Below are positions 1 through 11,282 of a stretch of DNA of 64,000 nucleotides, in pieces. The stretch comes from Symbiodinium kawagutii. Lineage: Eukaryota > Sar > Dinophyceae > Suessiales > Symbiodiniaceae. A program made the position numbers and the translations under genes. The notes beneath the pieces were generated by a model. That model was not told the origin of the DNA. It made no database searches and worked only from the letters and a program-made list of their open reading frames with translations. Every line of letters begins with the position of its first letter. The stretch's first letter is position 1. The stretch covers positions 101,673 to 165,672 of the forward strand of contig VSDK01006506.1 in assembly GCA_009767595.1 (NCBI GenBank). Direction: 5' to 3'.

Positions 1-1269
1 GCGTCCGACGGAGACAAGAAACGTCGAAACAAAGCTCCTCCAGCTGGGGGAGTAGCTCCACATGGCGAACCAGCTCCACCTGGTGGAACGGCCCCACTTG
101 GAGGAACGGCCACGCTGGGAACAATTATGGATGCTCCGGAGCGTGGTGAAGGCGCATCAACGGAACCAACCCATGCAGCTGCACGAGAACCAGACCATCT
201 ACGACCTGGAACTGAAGGATGTGAACAAAATCAACCTGACCAGGTAACTGGTCCGGGGATTGAGGAGTCAGTCACTGTCCCGGGAAGCAATGAGGCCGCG
301 GTGGAATCTGCGGCTGGGGGACATCGTGAACGAGCTGGGGAAGGCGATCCTCAACGTGATCATCGACTTGAGGGAGAAGATGATGGTGGGGTTCGAAGGA
401 GAAAGACCGTCGCAGAAAGGCTGGCGGAAATCGATTCTCCTGAGGATGAACCGGAAACCCAGCCAAAGAAAATGACGGTCCAGGTTGTCAATGCAAAACA
501 GCGAGCGGAACGGCTCTATGCTAGGAAGAGGTATGAGGAACTGCGGGATGCAGATGAAGATTTCCGTCGTCAAGGAGACTATGGACCTCAAGCTCTTCCT
601 AAGTCAGGTCCTCGCCCTGAACCCAAGGCAAGACCGGACCGATCAGATCCAGATGCTGGTCAAGTCGACCTACGTCCCTATGATGGAGATCGAGATCCAG
701 AGGTCAATACCAAGAATGTGAGTGCGTACACCCGCAAACGTGAAGGGGGATACGGCTCCGCTACCAAGGTGGAACTACGTTCGAGATCGGGAAGGGGGTC
801 AAGGTCTGATTCCAGGGACTCGAGGGAACCCTCCAATCCAGGTGGACAGGCCAGCTCATCGGGAGTGCAGCGAGGTGGAACGGAACCAACTCAGGAAGAG
901 CTCCTGATGACCATCGCGCAATGGATGCTGAGGCCTTTCCACTTGTGCATGCCGCGCTTCGATGAGGAGAACATGTACACCTCTCTCCCCGGAGACACCA
1001 TGGAAGGAATGATGATTCGGGTTCGAAAGGGCTGGGACATCTGGGCTCTTCACTGCCTTCCTGATGAACTCGTGCTGAGGACTATGGTGTGTCCAGAGGA
1101 AGGAACGGATAATTCCTTCTCATATCATACAAAGGAGGGATTGGCTATCGAAGGACACATCCACCGAAAACTGAGGAAGAGGTTCTACGACACGGCCAAC
1201 ACCGAGGAGAACAACGACCAGTGGACAAAAGGCTCACTGAGCATCATGTACATGCCGGATGAGCTCTAA
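1..1269 (+). CDS. Unrecognised charged protein, partial at left edge
   Basis: The frame is open from base 1 to a TAA at 1267-1269, so the true start lies outside the window; the first in-frame ATG is at 127. The product is hydrophilic and rich in Glu, Arg, Pro and Gly (a KTVAERLAEIDSPEDEPETQ stretch, then an RSRSGRGSRSDSRDSREPS stretch), followed by a more globular C-terminal part with Trp and Cys from about 900 onward. The compositionally biased N-terminal half followed by a compact domain would fit a retroelement gag/pol remnant or a nucleic-acid-binding protein, but I recognise no family motif. The frame appears broken at its 3' end (see 1265-1372). Confidence 0.45.
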   Translation, partial: ASDGDKKRRNKAPPAGGVAPHGEPAPPGGTAPLGGTATLGTIMDAPERGEGASTEPTHAAAREPDHLRPGTEGCEQNQPDQVTGPGIEESVTVPGSNEAAVESAAGGHRERAGEGDPQRDHRLEGEDDGGVRRRKTVAERLAEIDSPEDEPETQPKKMTVQVVNAKQRAERLYARKRYEELRDADEDFRRQGDYGPQALPKSGPRPEPKARPDRSDPDAGQVDLRPYDGDRDPEVNTKNVSAYTRKREGGYGSATKVELRSRSGRGSRSDSRDSREPSNPGGQASSSGVQRGGTEPTQEELLMTIAQWMLRPFHLCMPRFDEENMYTSLPGDTMEGMMIRVRKGWDIWALHCLPDELVLRTMVCPEEGTDNSFSYHTKEGLAIEGHIHRKLRKRFYDTANTEENNDQWTKGSLSIMYMPDEL

Positions 1270-1372
1270 GGTCATCGCCTTTCGAATGAGGAAGGGCGCC
1301 GCAAAGATGCAGTACGCAAAGCAATCGTGGAGAGGCTACACCCTCTTCTACAAGGATGCTCGAACAGGGTGA
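1265..1372 (+). pseudogene. Frame-shifted C-terminal tail of the left-edge ORF
   Basis: Directly at the stop of the left-edge ORF another + frame reads a further 35 residues (SKVIAFRMRKGAAKMQYAKQ, then a tail ending LFYKDARTG) to a TGA at 1370-1372. It continues the basic, globular character of the preceding segment with no gap, which suggests a single-base indel near 1262-1266 truncated the original protein. An unspliced intron or sequencing error would look the same. Confidence 0.35.
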
Positions 1373-2640
1373 CTACATCATCCCGTTCATTTACTGAGGG
1401 GCTTGAGTCTGCGAGGCTCGTGAATCCTGGCTGGGCACGGTCCTACTGAGACAGTAGGAGGGGAGTGCTTCGTATGCCCAGGACTTTTTTCAAATGTACA
1501 GCTAGGTAGAAGTGTAAACTCCCTGGCATGGCTGTCGCAAGGATGACACGCACAAATCCAAGGCTGCTTTGGTAGCCCTTCTGATAAGGCTCAAGGAGAA
1601 AAGGACTTTGCTGTGCCTCCGCTGGAATTATTACGGTTTCTCACGGTTATTGTGGCTTTTGTGGCTGATGGGGAGCAGCCACCTACTGGATGCCAAGGCT
1701 ATTAGCAGATTAATCATGGTAATTGTGGTCGGAAGAGGGTCCCCAAGCAAACCCGCGCATAAACAAAATTCGCCCTGTGATGTATGGCCAAGTGATTCCT
1801 GTGGAGTCATGTGTCCCACGTGCTACATCACCAAATTATTATCCATATATGATGTAGGTACTGAAAACAAATGACGTCCGGATTATAGAATAACGATTCA
1901 TCTTGATTATCTCAGAGATCAGACTAGTTCTGGAAACTTTTTTTGGGAGGGTTAGCGCTTTGCATTTGGCCCCTCTATGTTGGCACAGCCCCATAGTATC
2001 AAGTATTTATGGCCCCAAAAATGCAAAAACAAAACAACGAAAATCCATGCTTTGAAGACTATTTGGATCGAGGCAATGTTTACACTAGTCTGGAAACATG
2101 TGTTTTTTTGTTTTTTGGGCTTGCGGGGGGCTTCAGAGGGAGAGGTGGCCCTGAGAGAGAGGGAAAGGCGTGTGCTGTCAGAAACAGGGGAAGGCCTCTG
2201 CTTTCAGAGAGAGGGCCTCAATCTATACCCTACCACAATGGACTGTTGCAAACAGCCAAATGTCTTAAGAATCATGATCATGGAGGCAAGGAACGCCATA
2301 AAAATGAAGTCTGGGCCGCCACAACTGTCCTTTGTGCTTAAAGACACGCAGCATTTTAGAAGATGCTGCCTTCAACAAAGGGCACGACTTCAGCAAACTA
2401 ATATCCTGTTAGAGAAATCAAAGTTGGAACATTTTTTGCAACAGCTTTTTCCGTTTGCTCGAGGATGAGAACCCCCTCGCTTTATCTCTCCAGCAGGGTG
2501 AATCCAACAACCCTTGTGTTTCGACTGAATTCTGCTTTGACACTTTAATTAGGTCTGGGTGCTGATCCCATCGCTGCTGTGCGTAGACATTGCACCCACT
2601 TAAGGTCTGAAATCGGGGACCAAGCAAGGGTCAGGGTGTA
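1373..2640. other. Intergenic or intronic; no supported gene
   Basis: No reading frame here has convincing protein character. A purine-rich GAGAG stretch lies around 2130-2215. The ORF covering 1977-2468 is a low-complexity product of that stretch and I do not call it a gene. Confidence 0.5.
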
Positions 2641-2657
2641 GTTTGGTCCTGTGACAG

Positions 2658-3249
2658 GTGGAGATGTGCGCGCCAACTTGAATGAGACTTTGAATCGCCA
2701 GATGCCAACATCCGTTGAATCCTTCAAGCTGGGAACTCCAAGCCTTCAGAAGAGCTTCATTGTGCCAAAGGGAAGGGTGCCTGAAAATGGCAAAGCCAAC
2801 TTTTTCAAGCGATTGGATGCATCTCTGAAGAATCCATGTGGAGACAGGCGACTGAAGAAGTTGCCAACTGGGACGCCGGTTCGATGTTTTGCTGTCTTTG
2901 AATGCCAGGCGTCTACCCCCTGTTGGCCTGGGGACGATCACTTCGACGTGATAAGTACCAGCGGCAATTCTGATGACCCGCTTGTTGGTCACTACCATCT
3001 GTGGGACGATTGCAACGGCAAAGATGTTTTCAAAAAATATGGCTCAGACATGTACCTGTACACCTGCCACGGGCATGATCTCAAGGTTGGGGGATTGCAA
3101 TTCCAAATGTTTGACATGAAGGAATACACTCATTGCGGAGCTCCTGTACTCAAAGCAAAGGGCATTTGGATGGACCTGTTCCTTTTCTACGAGTGGTACA
3201 AAGATAAGAAGAATCACTTGGGACAAGGACGATGGATCTTGGGTCAGAA
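2658..3249 (+). CDS. Exon of an unrecognised gene with a Trp/Tyr-rich domain
   Basis: The open frame here has strong protein character. A candidate acceptor (ACAG before 2658) opens it, and an AAG|GCAGCA GC-type donor follows residues RWILGQK near 3249. Beyond that the frame runs on to 3445 but becomes low quality, consistent with reading into an intron. The last third holds a pattern of aromatic and small motifs, GHYHLWDDCNGKDVFKKYGS, then MYLYTCHG and later GRWILGQK, that resembles a 'Gly-Tyr...Asn-Gly...Val-Tyr...Tyr...Trp-x-Ile-Gly' module I associate with dinoflagellate proteins and that recurs at the C-terminus of the MBD-like genes at 23.8-40.1 kb. Function unknown. Confidence 0.4.
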
Positions 3250-3449
3250 GGCAGCAACCTCAGAAACTGGAAAAGAGAAACATTTTATAAACTGCTTTCT
3301 CGCTGAACTCCCTGCACATGTTTTATGTGCGGCGAAGTGCTCCTTGTTGCACACAGGGCACCCACCACCACGAACATCATCCCCCATGTCACCTTTCAAA
3401 CATCCAGAATGGACGTTTCATGCCCACCCCACCCACTCAATCTAGAAGC

Positions 3450-4572
3450 TCTATTTAACAAGAATGCCAGTTTCTGTGTGATGATGAATTGCCGCCTGCA
3501 ATCTAACTTAGTTTGATTGGATGCAGCACAAGGCGGGCTTCTTTGCCCTATTTTGAGGCTTTTGATCGACACGGGTGTATCGCAGGAGTCTTGCATTTGT
3601 TTCGCCGACGCGAGGCATAACGCGGGATAATCTGCTGAAACCGAGTACAGTACACGCATCAATTGTCCCAATGTATGTAACGTACATTTGTAAGTAGTTC
3701 AAAGGCATCTGAATTAGCAAGGGCATTTGTCCTGACAACAGACACGCCCAAGCAACCAGTAGCTTGTTATGCATGCAGAGGGTGCGATGGTCGTACTGCA
3801 TGTGTAAGAGCCTAACCTTTGAAACATATCCCAAAAATATTCACTTGTACAGGTTTCGTACTCCTGAGAAGGGATTGCACGGTGCTGCATGCCCCAGAGC
3901 GTTTCCGGGCTTCTCCCAGTGGGTGCCTTGGGACGCATGCGTTGCCTTTGTCTCCTACTTGTTTTGCTATGCATCTCCCACCTGCGTCCTGCTTGTCCTT
4001 TGTTCTGGGCCTTGTCCGCATTCATCCAACCGTCAGCTTCCATGACCGTGGAAAACACCATGTACGAGCCCCAAAAGCACCCTTGCAATGTGTTGTAATC
4101 ATTCAATGTTCTTCATTGAAGTTGATCTGCAAATCTGTTAGCTGTGTACCTTCGATTCACCTCTTCGCTCTTTGAGGTCTACGCTTGTATGGTCCCAATT
4201 CCACCCGACAATTTCAAGGTCACCATGTCTGAGCCACATTCAAAAGGTTTAACAGGAACTTTCTTAACCAGATCACGCTTGCCAACTCTGAAGTGCTGAA
4301 GATATCTTTGTTGTTTTTCGCTGGTTCCCAAGTCCAAATTGAATGCGTTGAGCCACGTCTAGCCGATACAAAAATCATTCAAACAGTTTGAACCGCTTCG
4401 AGATCGTTCTGAAAGGTGAAGCACGTAATTTTTGATCGACCACCTCCAATTCATTTTATGCCTGGCATAAACCTAATGCCCGCGCAAATCTCAGTCTTGA
4501 TCCACATATGTCCAGCTCACAAACACAGTTTGGGCTGTAAGATCTTGTTTCCGATCGTGAAACTACCGCGAT
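3450..4572. other. Probable intron or intergenic DNA
   Basis: Short overlapping ORFs on both strands only, none with recognisable domain character. It may be an intron joining the exon at 2658-3249 to the large ORF at 4573, but phase does not decide this. Confidence 0.4.
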
Positions 4573-6543
4573 ATGCGCAGCAACATTTTCACCCCAACTG
4601 GCTCGGCAACTTCAGAGTGTGAAACGGAGCCGCACACATCTTCATGCATGTCCCGCTGCACACCACCGGCTGAGACCCTGCATCCCAAGAGCCACAAAAA
4701 GATTGCAATCACAGGGAATGCGGATTTTCTAGGGTTCAAATTTCCTTCAGAAGTCAAGATGGCTGTGGAACCAAGTGTTGCAACAGGCAGTGCTGCAAAT
4801 GTGCGGGTCAATGCTCAACCATGCTCAACCACTGAGGTTGTGAAGTGCTCGGTGCATACTTCCTTGGAAATGTCGGACTTCTTCGGAATGACGGACATTA
4901 CCCCGATCGATGAGAGTGAGCCTTGGCCGCCATGGCCCAGTGACAACAGCTGCATCCGCTTGAATAGGGATTGTCACGCAGTGGTTGATCTCTTCGAGTC
5001 ATATGCAAATGCTGTCAGCATTCATCATGGTGAGTGTCGTTGGGCTTTTGGTACCGATTCCACTGGCCAAAAAGAACCCATACAAACCCTGGATGGCTGT
5101 GCCAGAAGTGATTTTCCTCCACAACATGGTTGGAAAGGAATTGAAATTGTATGGCCCAATGGCCGTCGATTTGCTTCTTCCATGGTAATGGCTGCTCGGG
5201 GTGCTGGTGACACTTTGGAGAGACTGGGCAAAAAGTCGAAGCTCCCGACCAAAGGGTGTTTGGGATCTGGCGCAGAGAATGCTCAGTGTGGCGTTCAATC
5301 CTCCGCCATTTTCATAGAAGTGTATGATCCTTCAAATTTAGAGCATCAGCTACTCGGAGAGCACCGAATCAGAGCATGTCCGGAATGCTTTCGCCTTGGA
5401 GACCGGTGTTCTAAGCTGCAGTCTAACAGAAGTGGTAGTAAGAGCACTGTGGAGCCATGGATGCAGGGACTCCGCTTTCACGCGGCAGAAGGAGGATTGG
5501 AAACAACAGTCATTTTTGAGGACATCCCTGTCCGTGTTCTTTGCTATCCAGAAACCTTTGCTCTTGAAAACAAGGTGTGGGAGCTGGGGCAGATGGCAGA
5601 GGAGAGCAGCAACAACAGGTTATTGTTTGACGCTGCACTTCATTTGTTGAAGGACACGACAATGGGAAATGAACCTAAAACATTGGCCCACACATTATTA
5701 TTGCTGAATGACGCAACAAAGCCAAAGCGAGCCGACCTGAAGTGGAAAGGAGAGAAATGGAGACAGAAAGCAGCCGCAAATGCCGCTACATCTGCGGAAC
5801 TGTTCCAAGTCATGAAAGAAGCAATGGATGTTGATGTGGAGCAGCAGAGGCAGCACTTAGTGCAGAAGAACGCCATCGCAGAAATTCTCATGGACCAGTT
5901 CGGTTTCAATTCAGAGCCTGTGACTGGAAACCCCCATGGCTGGGTTACTTTCGCACTGAAAACCGCAGAAGAATGGAGAGGACATCAGGTTGACGAGTGC
6001 TTCCATGGCACCTCCATCACGCTCTTGGCGCCGATTCTGCTTGAGGGTCTCAAGAAACCTTGTATCGGCGAAGGTTCTCACGGACAAAGTGGCTCCACGT
6101 CCAAACAAACAATTTATGCCAGCCCATCTTGGCATTACAGTGCTCATCCTGTGTATTCCCCATTGCATACCATCAAGTCTGGGCCACACGCTTTCCAAAT
6201 CCTTTTCAAATGTGAGGTGCTAAAAGGGCAATATCGCACACAGAAGAGCACCTTGGGAAAGAAACACTGGCCAAAGGGCCTGAGGATTGACCCAGATCGT
6301 GACAGCTTGGGCGACCTCGAATATCTCATTGAAGACGAAGGAAAGATTTGTTTGAAGGAGGTGATGTTTCGCCAGTTTGGGTCAGGGACAGACCCAAATG
6401 TCTACGGTGAATTGCCACCCATGCTCAAAGTGATCGCGCCTGAAGAACGTAGGCCTGTGGAGTATAGGTGGACCAAGATGTTGCAGGATAATTTTCGATC
6501 TCGCAACCTGTTCTTGAAGAAACCTAGAAGTCCCGCAAGCTAA
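4573..6543 (+). CDS. 656-aa protein with ADP-ribosyltransferase-like C-terminal domain
   Basis: A single long ORF from ATG 4573 to TAA 6541-6543. The N-terminal two thirds has no recognised domain (an acidic, Cys-containing region; then a helical, charged stretch around residues 340-440). The C-terminal region (about residues 470-630) has the layout of a PARP/ART fold: an FHGTS motif followed by an ILLEGL helix, then IYASPSWHYSAHPVYS, then a hydrophobic strand (FQILFKCEVLKGQY), and finally LEYLIEDEGKICLKEV, where a Glu could fill the third triad position. His (HGT) and Tyr (IYA) sit where PARP-type enzymes bind NAD. No zinc finger, WWE or PARP regulatory helix is recognisable. A non-catalytic relative or a different fold with an HGT motif is possible. 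It may be the last exon of a longer gene starting near 2.6 kb. Confidence 0.55.
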   Translation: MRSNIFTPTGSATSECETEPHTSSCMSRCTPPAETLHPKSHKKIAITGNADFLGFKFPSEVKMAVEPSVATGSAANVRVNAQPCSTTEVVKCSVHTSLEMSDFFGMTDITPIDESEPWPPWPSDNSCIRLNRDCHAVVDLFESYANAVSIHHGECRWAFGTDSTGQKEPIQTLDGCARSDFPPQHGWKGIEIVWPNGRRFASSMVMAARGAGDTLERLGKKSKLPTKGCLGSGAENAQCGVQSSAIFIEVYDPSNLEHQLLGEHRIRACPECFRLGDRCSKLQSNRSGSKSTVEPWMQGLRFHAAEGGLETTVIFEDIPVRVLCYPETFALENKVWELGQMAEESSNNRLLFDAALHLLKDTTMGNEPKTLAHTLLLLNDATKPKRADLKWKGEKWRQKAAANAATSAELFQVMKEAMDVDVEQQRQHLVQKNAIAEILMDQFGFNSEPVTGNPHGWVTFALKTAEEWRGHQVDECFHGTSITLLAPILLEGLKKPCIGEGSHGQSGSTSKQTIYASPSWHYSAHPVYSPLHTIKSGPHAFQILFKCEVLKGQYRTQKSTLGKKHWPKGLRIDPDRDSLGDLEYLIEDEGKICLKEVMFRQFGSGTDPNVYGELPPMLKVIAPEERRPVEYRWTKMLQDNFRSRNLFLKKPRSPAS

Positions 6544-6646
6544 GATTTCCATGCAGGACTCGATTCATTTTGCTCAGACATAGTTCCAATCTGGCAGATC
6601 CACAAATGGATCCACAGTTGCCAGATTCACAGCGTAGGAAAACAGT

Positions 6647-7081
6647 GTGCACAGATTGGGAACTCCGCGTAGCGAGGCCGGTGTCCAAATTGCAAACTCT
6701 ACAGAGAAGCCTTGGAGTTATACAAGGATCATATTCGGTCAGGTGTCGAATTCTTTCCCTCTTGGTTTTGTGGACCGGCCTGACATATTGGATGATGTTT
6801 CTACTGTTTACCTGCGAGGCCAGAGCCAGGAAATGCGTGACGATCCACCTCTGCGTGCGGCAAGCCTCAGCGGCACAAGGTCTCGTGGTTGGTGCTTTGT
6901 TCAGACGGATCTATCATCCATGATACATGCGGAATCAAAAGAAACTGATGTGGCGGCAATTGTTGGCTCAACCATCCACAAGCCAATTATCAATTACTCT
7001 CTAGAAAATTTACCCGAAATCACTACACAGCACTTGATGTTCTGCCTCAAGCGGCGCGGTTGTCAGAATTTCCCAGGTTGA
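6647..7081 (+). CDS. Possible exon, unrecognised
   Basis: A 144-codon open frame ending in TGA 7079-7081, with a fairly protein-like middle part (SAIVGS-like and SLENLPEITTQHLMFCLKRR stretches). It lies just downstream of the ART-like ORF, in another frame. It could be a separate exon or a decayed copy. No domain recognised. Confidence 0.25.
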   Translation: MHRLGTPRSEAGVQIANSTEKPWSYTRIIFGQVSNSFPLGFVDRPDILDDVSTVYLRGQSQEMRDDPPLRAASLSGTRSRGWCFVQTDLSSMIHAESKETDVAAIVGSTIHKPIINYSLENLPEITTQHLMFCLKRRGCQNFPG

Positions 7082-8400
7082 ACAGGACTCCTTCACATGA
7101 GTTTGCGTAGAGTACTGTGAGCTCCAAGCATTGATTTGTCAACACGCCAGATATTCTTCACTGAGCAGGTGCCCATGCTATCACTGTCACTGAAAACTCA
7201 GATGTGTAATCACCTGCTACCAGAGGTCCTCGAGGTTCACCAGGTTGGATGAAGGGAATCCCAGATGTGCACAGGAGCTGTTCCGAATCAGACAACCATG
7301 GTCCGGGACCCATGGCGCTGCCGAAGGTACTGTCAACAGATAGCGGCCCCTGTAAACAAGAGCTCAAAAGCTGTTGGTTGATTTTAAACCATCAACCAGC
7401 TCGTTTACGAAGCGTCAATGCCAACGGATCATTATATATGAAATCTTATTTTAGTGCCAGAAGGTGTTTTTTGCTTTTTAACTTGGGTCCTTGCATTGCC
7501 AAACCAGTGCTCCTCACCTAGCCATTCGGCCCAGTCCAGAAGCCACCATTTGAAGGTGGTTCCGTCTCCATGAGCTGCATGGGACTAGCTTTACTTTTTC
7601 ATACCTCACCAGCCTCACGGTCCCAATTCAAACCTACTTCACGTGGTCAACCCTTTGTCCTCCAATCGTTGGAAAGTCCTTTGCTCTGAAAGTCTGACAG
7701 TGAGATGGGCACATCAGACAAAACTCACGGCTTCAACTAATTCGCACTGACTCCGTCATTGTGAACTGATTCCTTCCTAGCACTTCCCAACTTCCTTCTC
7801 TTCACTGCCCCATTTGAAGTGAGCCGATTGCTTCATTGACTGACCCACTGAAGCGCTGTTGGGTTCTTCCTCACCAGTGCTGAGCCACATGTCACGGGAA
7901 GCTCGATGCCGGCGCCGCGATTCTTCCGTTTCAACGTCTCCTGCTTTGGGGTTCCCCGATGTGATGCCGAAGGGTCGACTCCTGTGGCACGGTTGAGGGT
8001 GACGGTGGCAGCCAGGGACACGGTGGGTGAATCTTGGCGTTGTTGGAGGGTTCCTGGTGGACAGTCATCCAGGAGATTCTGGTACATTTCTGAAGCCGGT
8101 TTCAGTTCTAGCTTCATATGTTTTGACTAACTGGCATTTTTGGAAAGGGACATCATTGTTCAAGAAATGCTTTCTTTCTCCAAGGGTTAGGATGTTGCAG
8201 ATTGCTGTCACTTCAGCGGGAATCCTTTGTCAAACTTCGTTTTGTATGACAAGTGACTGGGGTATTCCCAAGCCAAATGATCTTGTCATAATTTGCCTAT
8301 GCTGATCTATGTATACCTCACATCGGAGAGAACAAATAGCAAAACAGGTGGGGCAAAGAAAACAAAAAGAGGCCCCCTTCGATTCACCAGAATGTGACGC
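7082..8400. other. No supported gene
   Basis: Only short low-quality frames on both strands; no repeats or RNA gene recognised. Confidence 0.4.
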
Positions 8401-8419
8401 CGAGAATTATGAGTAGAAT

Positions 8420-8653
8420 TTGTCCAACCAAGGGATGCAATTTAGTGTTTCAAAGGATATCAAGTGCCTTCAGTCTTCGGCAATCTGCACCGTGTTTGGG
8501 ACTTGCGATGCTCTCCAGAAATTCACGCACAAGTTGCCTCGCAAGGAAATCTTTGCCAAGTTGGCGCAGCACAGTGCGACTTGCCATGAAGTGAGCAGCG
8601 GCTTTGTGCTCCTGGGCCAACCTTTTGACTTGCCTTCCTGGGACCTGAGATGA
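8420..8653 (+). CDS. Possible terminal exon, unrecognised
   Basis: A short open frame ending in TGA 8651-8653 with a protein-like composition: FGTCDALQKFTHKLPRKEIF, then a Cys/His-containing segment and LLGQPFDLPSWDLR at the end. There is no ATG that decides a start, so this would be an internal-to-terminal exon. It has no homology I can name and no clear upstream partner. Confidence 0.25.
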   Translation: MSNQGMQFSVSKDIKCLQSSAICTVFGTCDALQKFTHKLPRKEIFAKLAQHSATCHEVSSGFVLLGQPFDLPSWDLR

Positions 8654-9654
8654 TGACTACTGGCAGGGTATATCTAGATTTCGGTGGGTGTTTCAAAGCT
8701 TTGGGGTACCCCGACCCCCAGCCGGCCCACGCACACACAGGTAAACTAAAGAACATGTGAAACTTGTCGAAGTAAACGTGATTTGAAGAATGCCGGTATA
8801 CATGAAAGATGAGAGGGCCAAGGAACCGAAATTGAACATGTTCTCCTCTGCCATGTAGCTTAGAGAGATCAGGAGCCTAACATGCACCACCACAGCCAAT
8901 GAATGCCATGAACTGAAGTCACCCGAAGACATTGTTCAGAAGCTGGCCAAGGCAAAACAAGCTTGCAAGAAAATCTTGAGATAGTGGTGCTCATGGATTT
9001 AGGAGCTGCCCCCGGCCCCAAGTCTACAAGTCACGGGGAAAAAACACCTGGAATGCTACAAGGCTCAGAACCCTCTGACGAGAGAAGCCGCTGCAGAACC
9101 CCAGCCTAGATGAAAGAGGAGCTTCCAAACGCCTTAAATGTATTTGTGACAAAGGCTACCAACCAATTTGCATTTTGGGCATGAAAAGACATATAATCTG
9201 GCATAATCTGGCATAAGTTGGCACGTATGTTGTATATAAGAATATCTACAGAGTCGGCAGGTGCCCAGAATATTCGTACCTCACAGCCTGGCTAGGCAGC
9301 TCCAAGTGGTATCAGCTTTCAGCACGCCGTTGTCAAGGGAAGCTGCAGACTTCTTGACAAGAAGGACCAGCGGAGTCATTGGAGCTGAGTTTTGTGGTTC
9401 GGGGTGAGTTTCCTTTCGATTTTGGATCCTCCTTGGGTGCAGATGTGAAGCTCACCAAAGCCTTTTGTTCTTGGTGGAGGCAATGGTTTCACGAGAATAA
9501 TTAGCAGCAACAAGTTCAACAATGTTTGACAGTAGCAAAATGATAGCAACGATCCGTCATTCATAAACTACGAACAAGTACAGAACCGACGGAAGCTTGG
9601 AAGTCAAGCTTCGGACTAGTGTAGAAGAGAGAGCAACAGAATGCCAAAAGAGAG

Positions 9655-9678
9655 AGGAAGAGAGAGAGAGAGAGAGGC
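9655..9678. repeat. (GA)n microsatellite
   Basis: Alternating GA/GAGAG run visible directly in the sequence, within a purine-rich patch. Confidence 0.8.
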
Positions 9679-10389
9679 ACATGCTTGACAGATAGCGATC
9701 ACGCTATTTCCTGTGTTTTGCAGCAGCTTTGTGCTCCTGCATGTCGAAAAGTAGAGACTCGGTAGAGCGCACAGGCGGAGGTCCATTTTGGAAGTGCACG
9801 TTTGCAAGATGAAATCGTGAGAAAATCAAACTTGGAGTACTTTTGGAAGTGCAGATGTCTAGAAAGTGTACGCGACTGTGCCGCCAAGTGCATTCCAAAG
9901 CTATAACTGTAAAATATCTCGTTTTCGCGACGCTTTGGGAGGTCCCAATGTTGCGTAGCAAATGAGGGAATTTGAGATGTTGGCAGATACGTGGCAAGCG
10001 CCGCGTTTCGTCAAGGATGCAAAAACATTGGCAGGCCTAACCGAAGAGGGTCGGCAAGGATACCATTTTTTCTTCCTTGTGGCAACTGCAGGATTTCGAC
10101 CTTTTGGATGATGTCAGGTTCTCAAGGCTCAACTGGTGGAAGGGCTGCCATTCTTTTGTTCAGATATTTGGATCTTCGCGTTTTCGCATGAGGGCAGGTG
10201 CGAGACTTCGTAGGCCTGAGATCCACTTTTTTGTGGCAGGCGCAGTATTCCACACAAGTGCGCATCAAAATGGCTAAAACGAGGTGTAACGGAGACAGCA
10301 AGTGAGTTGTCAACAAGTCATTTTTTGAAGGAAGTCTCGCAGCAAAGTTTCTTTTTGATAGCTTGAAAATAGCTTGGAAGTTCCACTGC

Positions 10390-10995
10390 AACAGATTCAG
10401 ATATAGAGATAGGATAGATGGAGAGAGAACGAGAATGAGAGATAGCAGATGGATAGGTAGACAGCTGGGTTAGACAAACAGATAGAGACAAATGATAAGA
10501 CAGTCAGTCACTGATGGACTTGTATAGAGATAGCTAGATCGATTGATGGTTAGTTGGTTCTGTAAAGAGATAGATGGCTAGGTGGATGGCTAGCTGCACA
10601 GATAGACAGACACTTCGCTAGTTAGACAGTTTGATAGGTACATAGCTAGCTGACTAGATAGATGGATAGGAATACATAGACAGCTGGCTAGCAAGCAAGA
10701 TAGATAGGCAGATAGAGAGGTAGACGGATAGCTAGCTAGCTAGCCACGGAGAGGCAGAGAGATAGATAGATGGTCAGATAGTCAGGTTGATAGACAAATA
10801 GCTAGTTGGATAGACAGATAGCTAGTTGGATAGACCGATAGTTAGAAGGTGGATAGATACGAACGGACATTGCAGAGACAGACAGAGAAGTAGGTGGATA
10901 GACATTCAGAAAGGTCAGTAGATCGATAGACAAAAAGAAAGACAAAGCGGCAGACAGAGAGACACTGAGAGGATGGATAGCGTGAGAAAGAGACA
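10390..10995. repeat. Degenerate GATA/TAGA tetranucleotide field
   Basis: About 600 bp of imperfect GATA, TAGA and TAGC tetranucleotides (many GATAGATAGAT, GCTAGCTAGC and ATAGACAGA blocks) with no coding frame on either strand. The decay is heavy, so this is an old microsatellite expansion and no longer a clean array. It lies about 1 kb left of the retroelement. Confidence 0.8.
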
Positions 10996-11282
10996 GACAG
11001 ATTCCAGCCGCCTGCTGCTCTTCAGCTGATTGCTCTGTTTCCCATGCGTCGCAGCCAGCCTTGCTCTCCTAAAGGTTACTTTGGAAACTTCCGCGACTGC
11101 CTTGTGCGGTACTACTGGTACAGTAGTTTATATTGACAACAAATAGTGTTATGAACAAGGCGGTCGACCGTGGTTTATACTGATCATAGCTCATGATTCA
11201 TGTTGAAGATCATGTTTGTATACTGACTAACCGAGTTGTTAGTTGTGAACAGCAAAGCTAATAGCCATCCATTTCATCAGCC

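Noticed and set aside
1571-1596. Similarity to the dinoflagellate spliced-leader sequence (GTAGCC...GGCTCAAG)
   Set aside because: The match needs a three-base insertion and several mismatches, and no gene start follows; chance is likely.
9616-10391. Several overlapping ORFs on both strands
   Set aside because: They look like pieces of an interspersed repeat with no consistent frame; I cannot name the repeat, so no feature is called.
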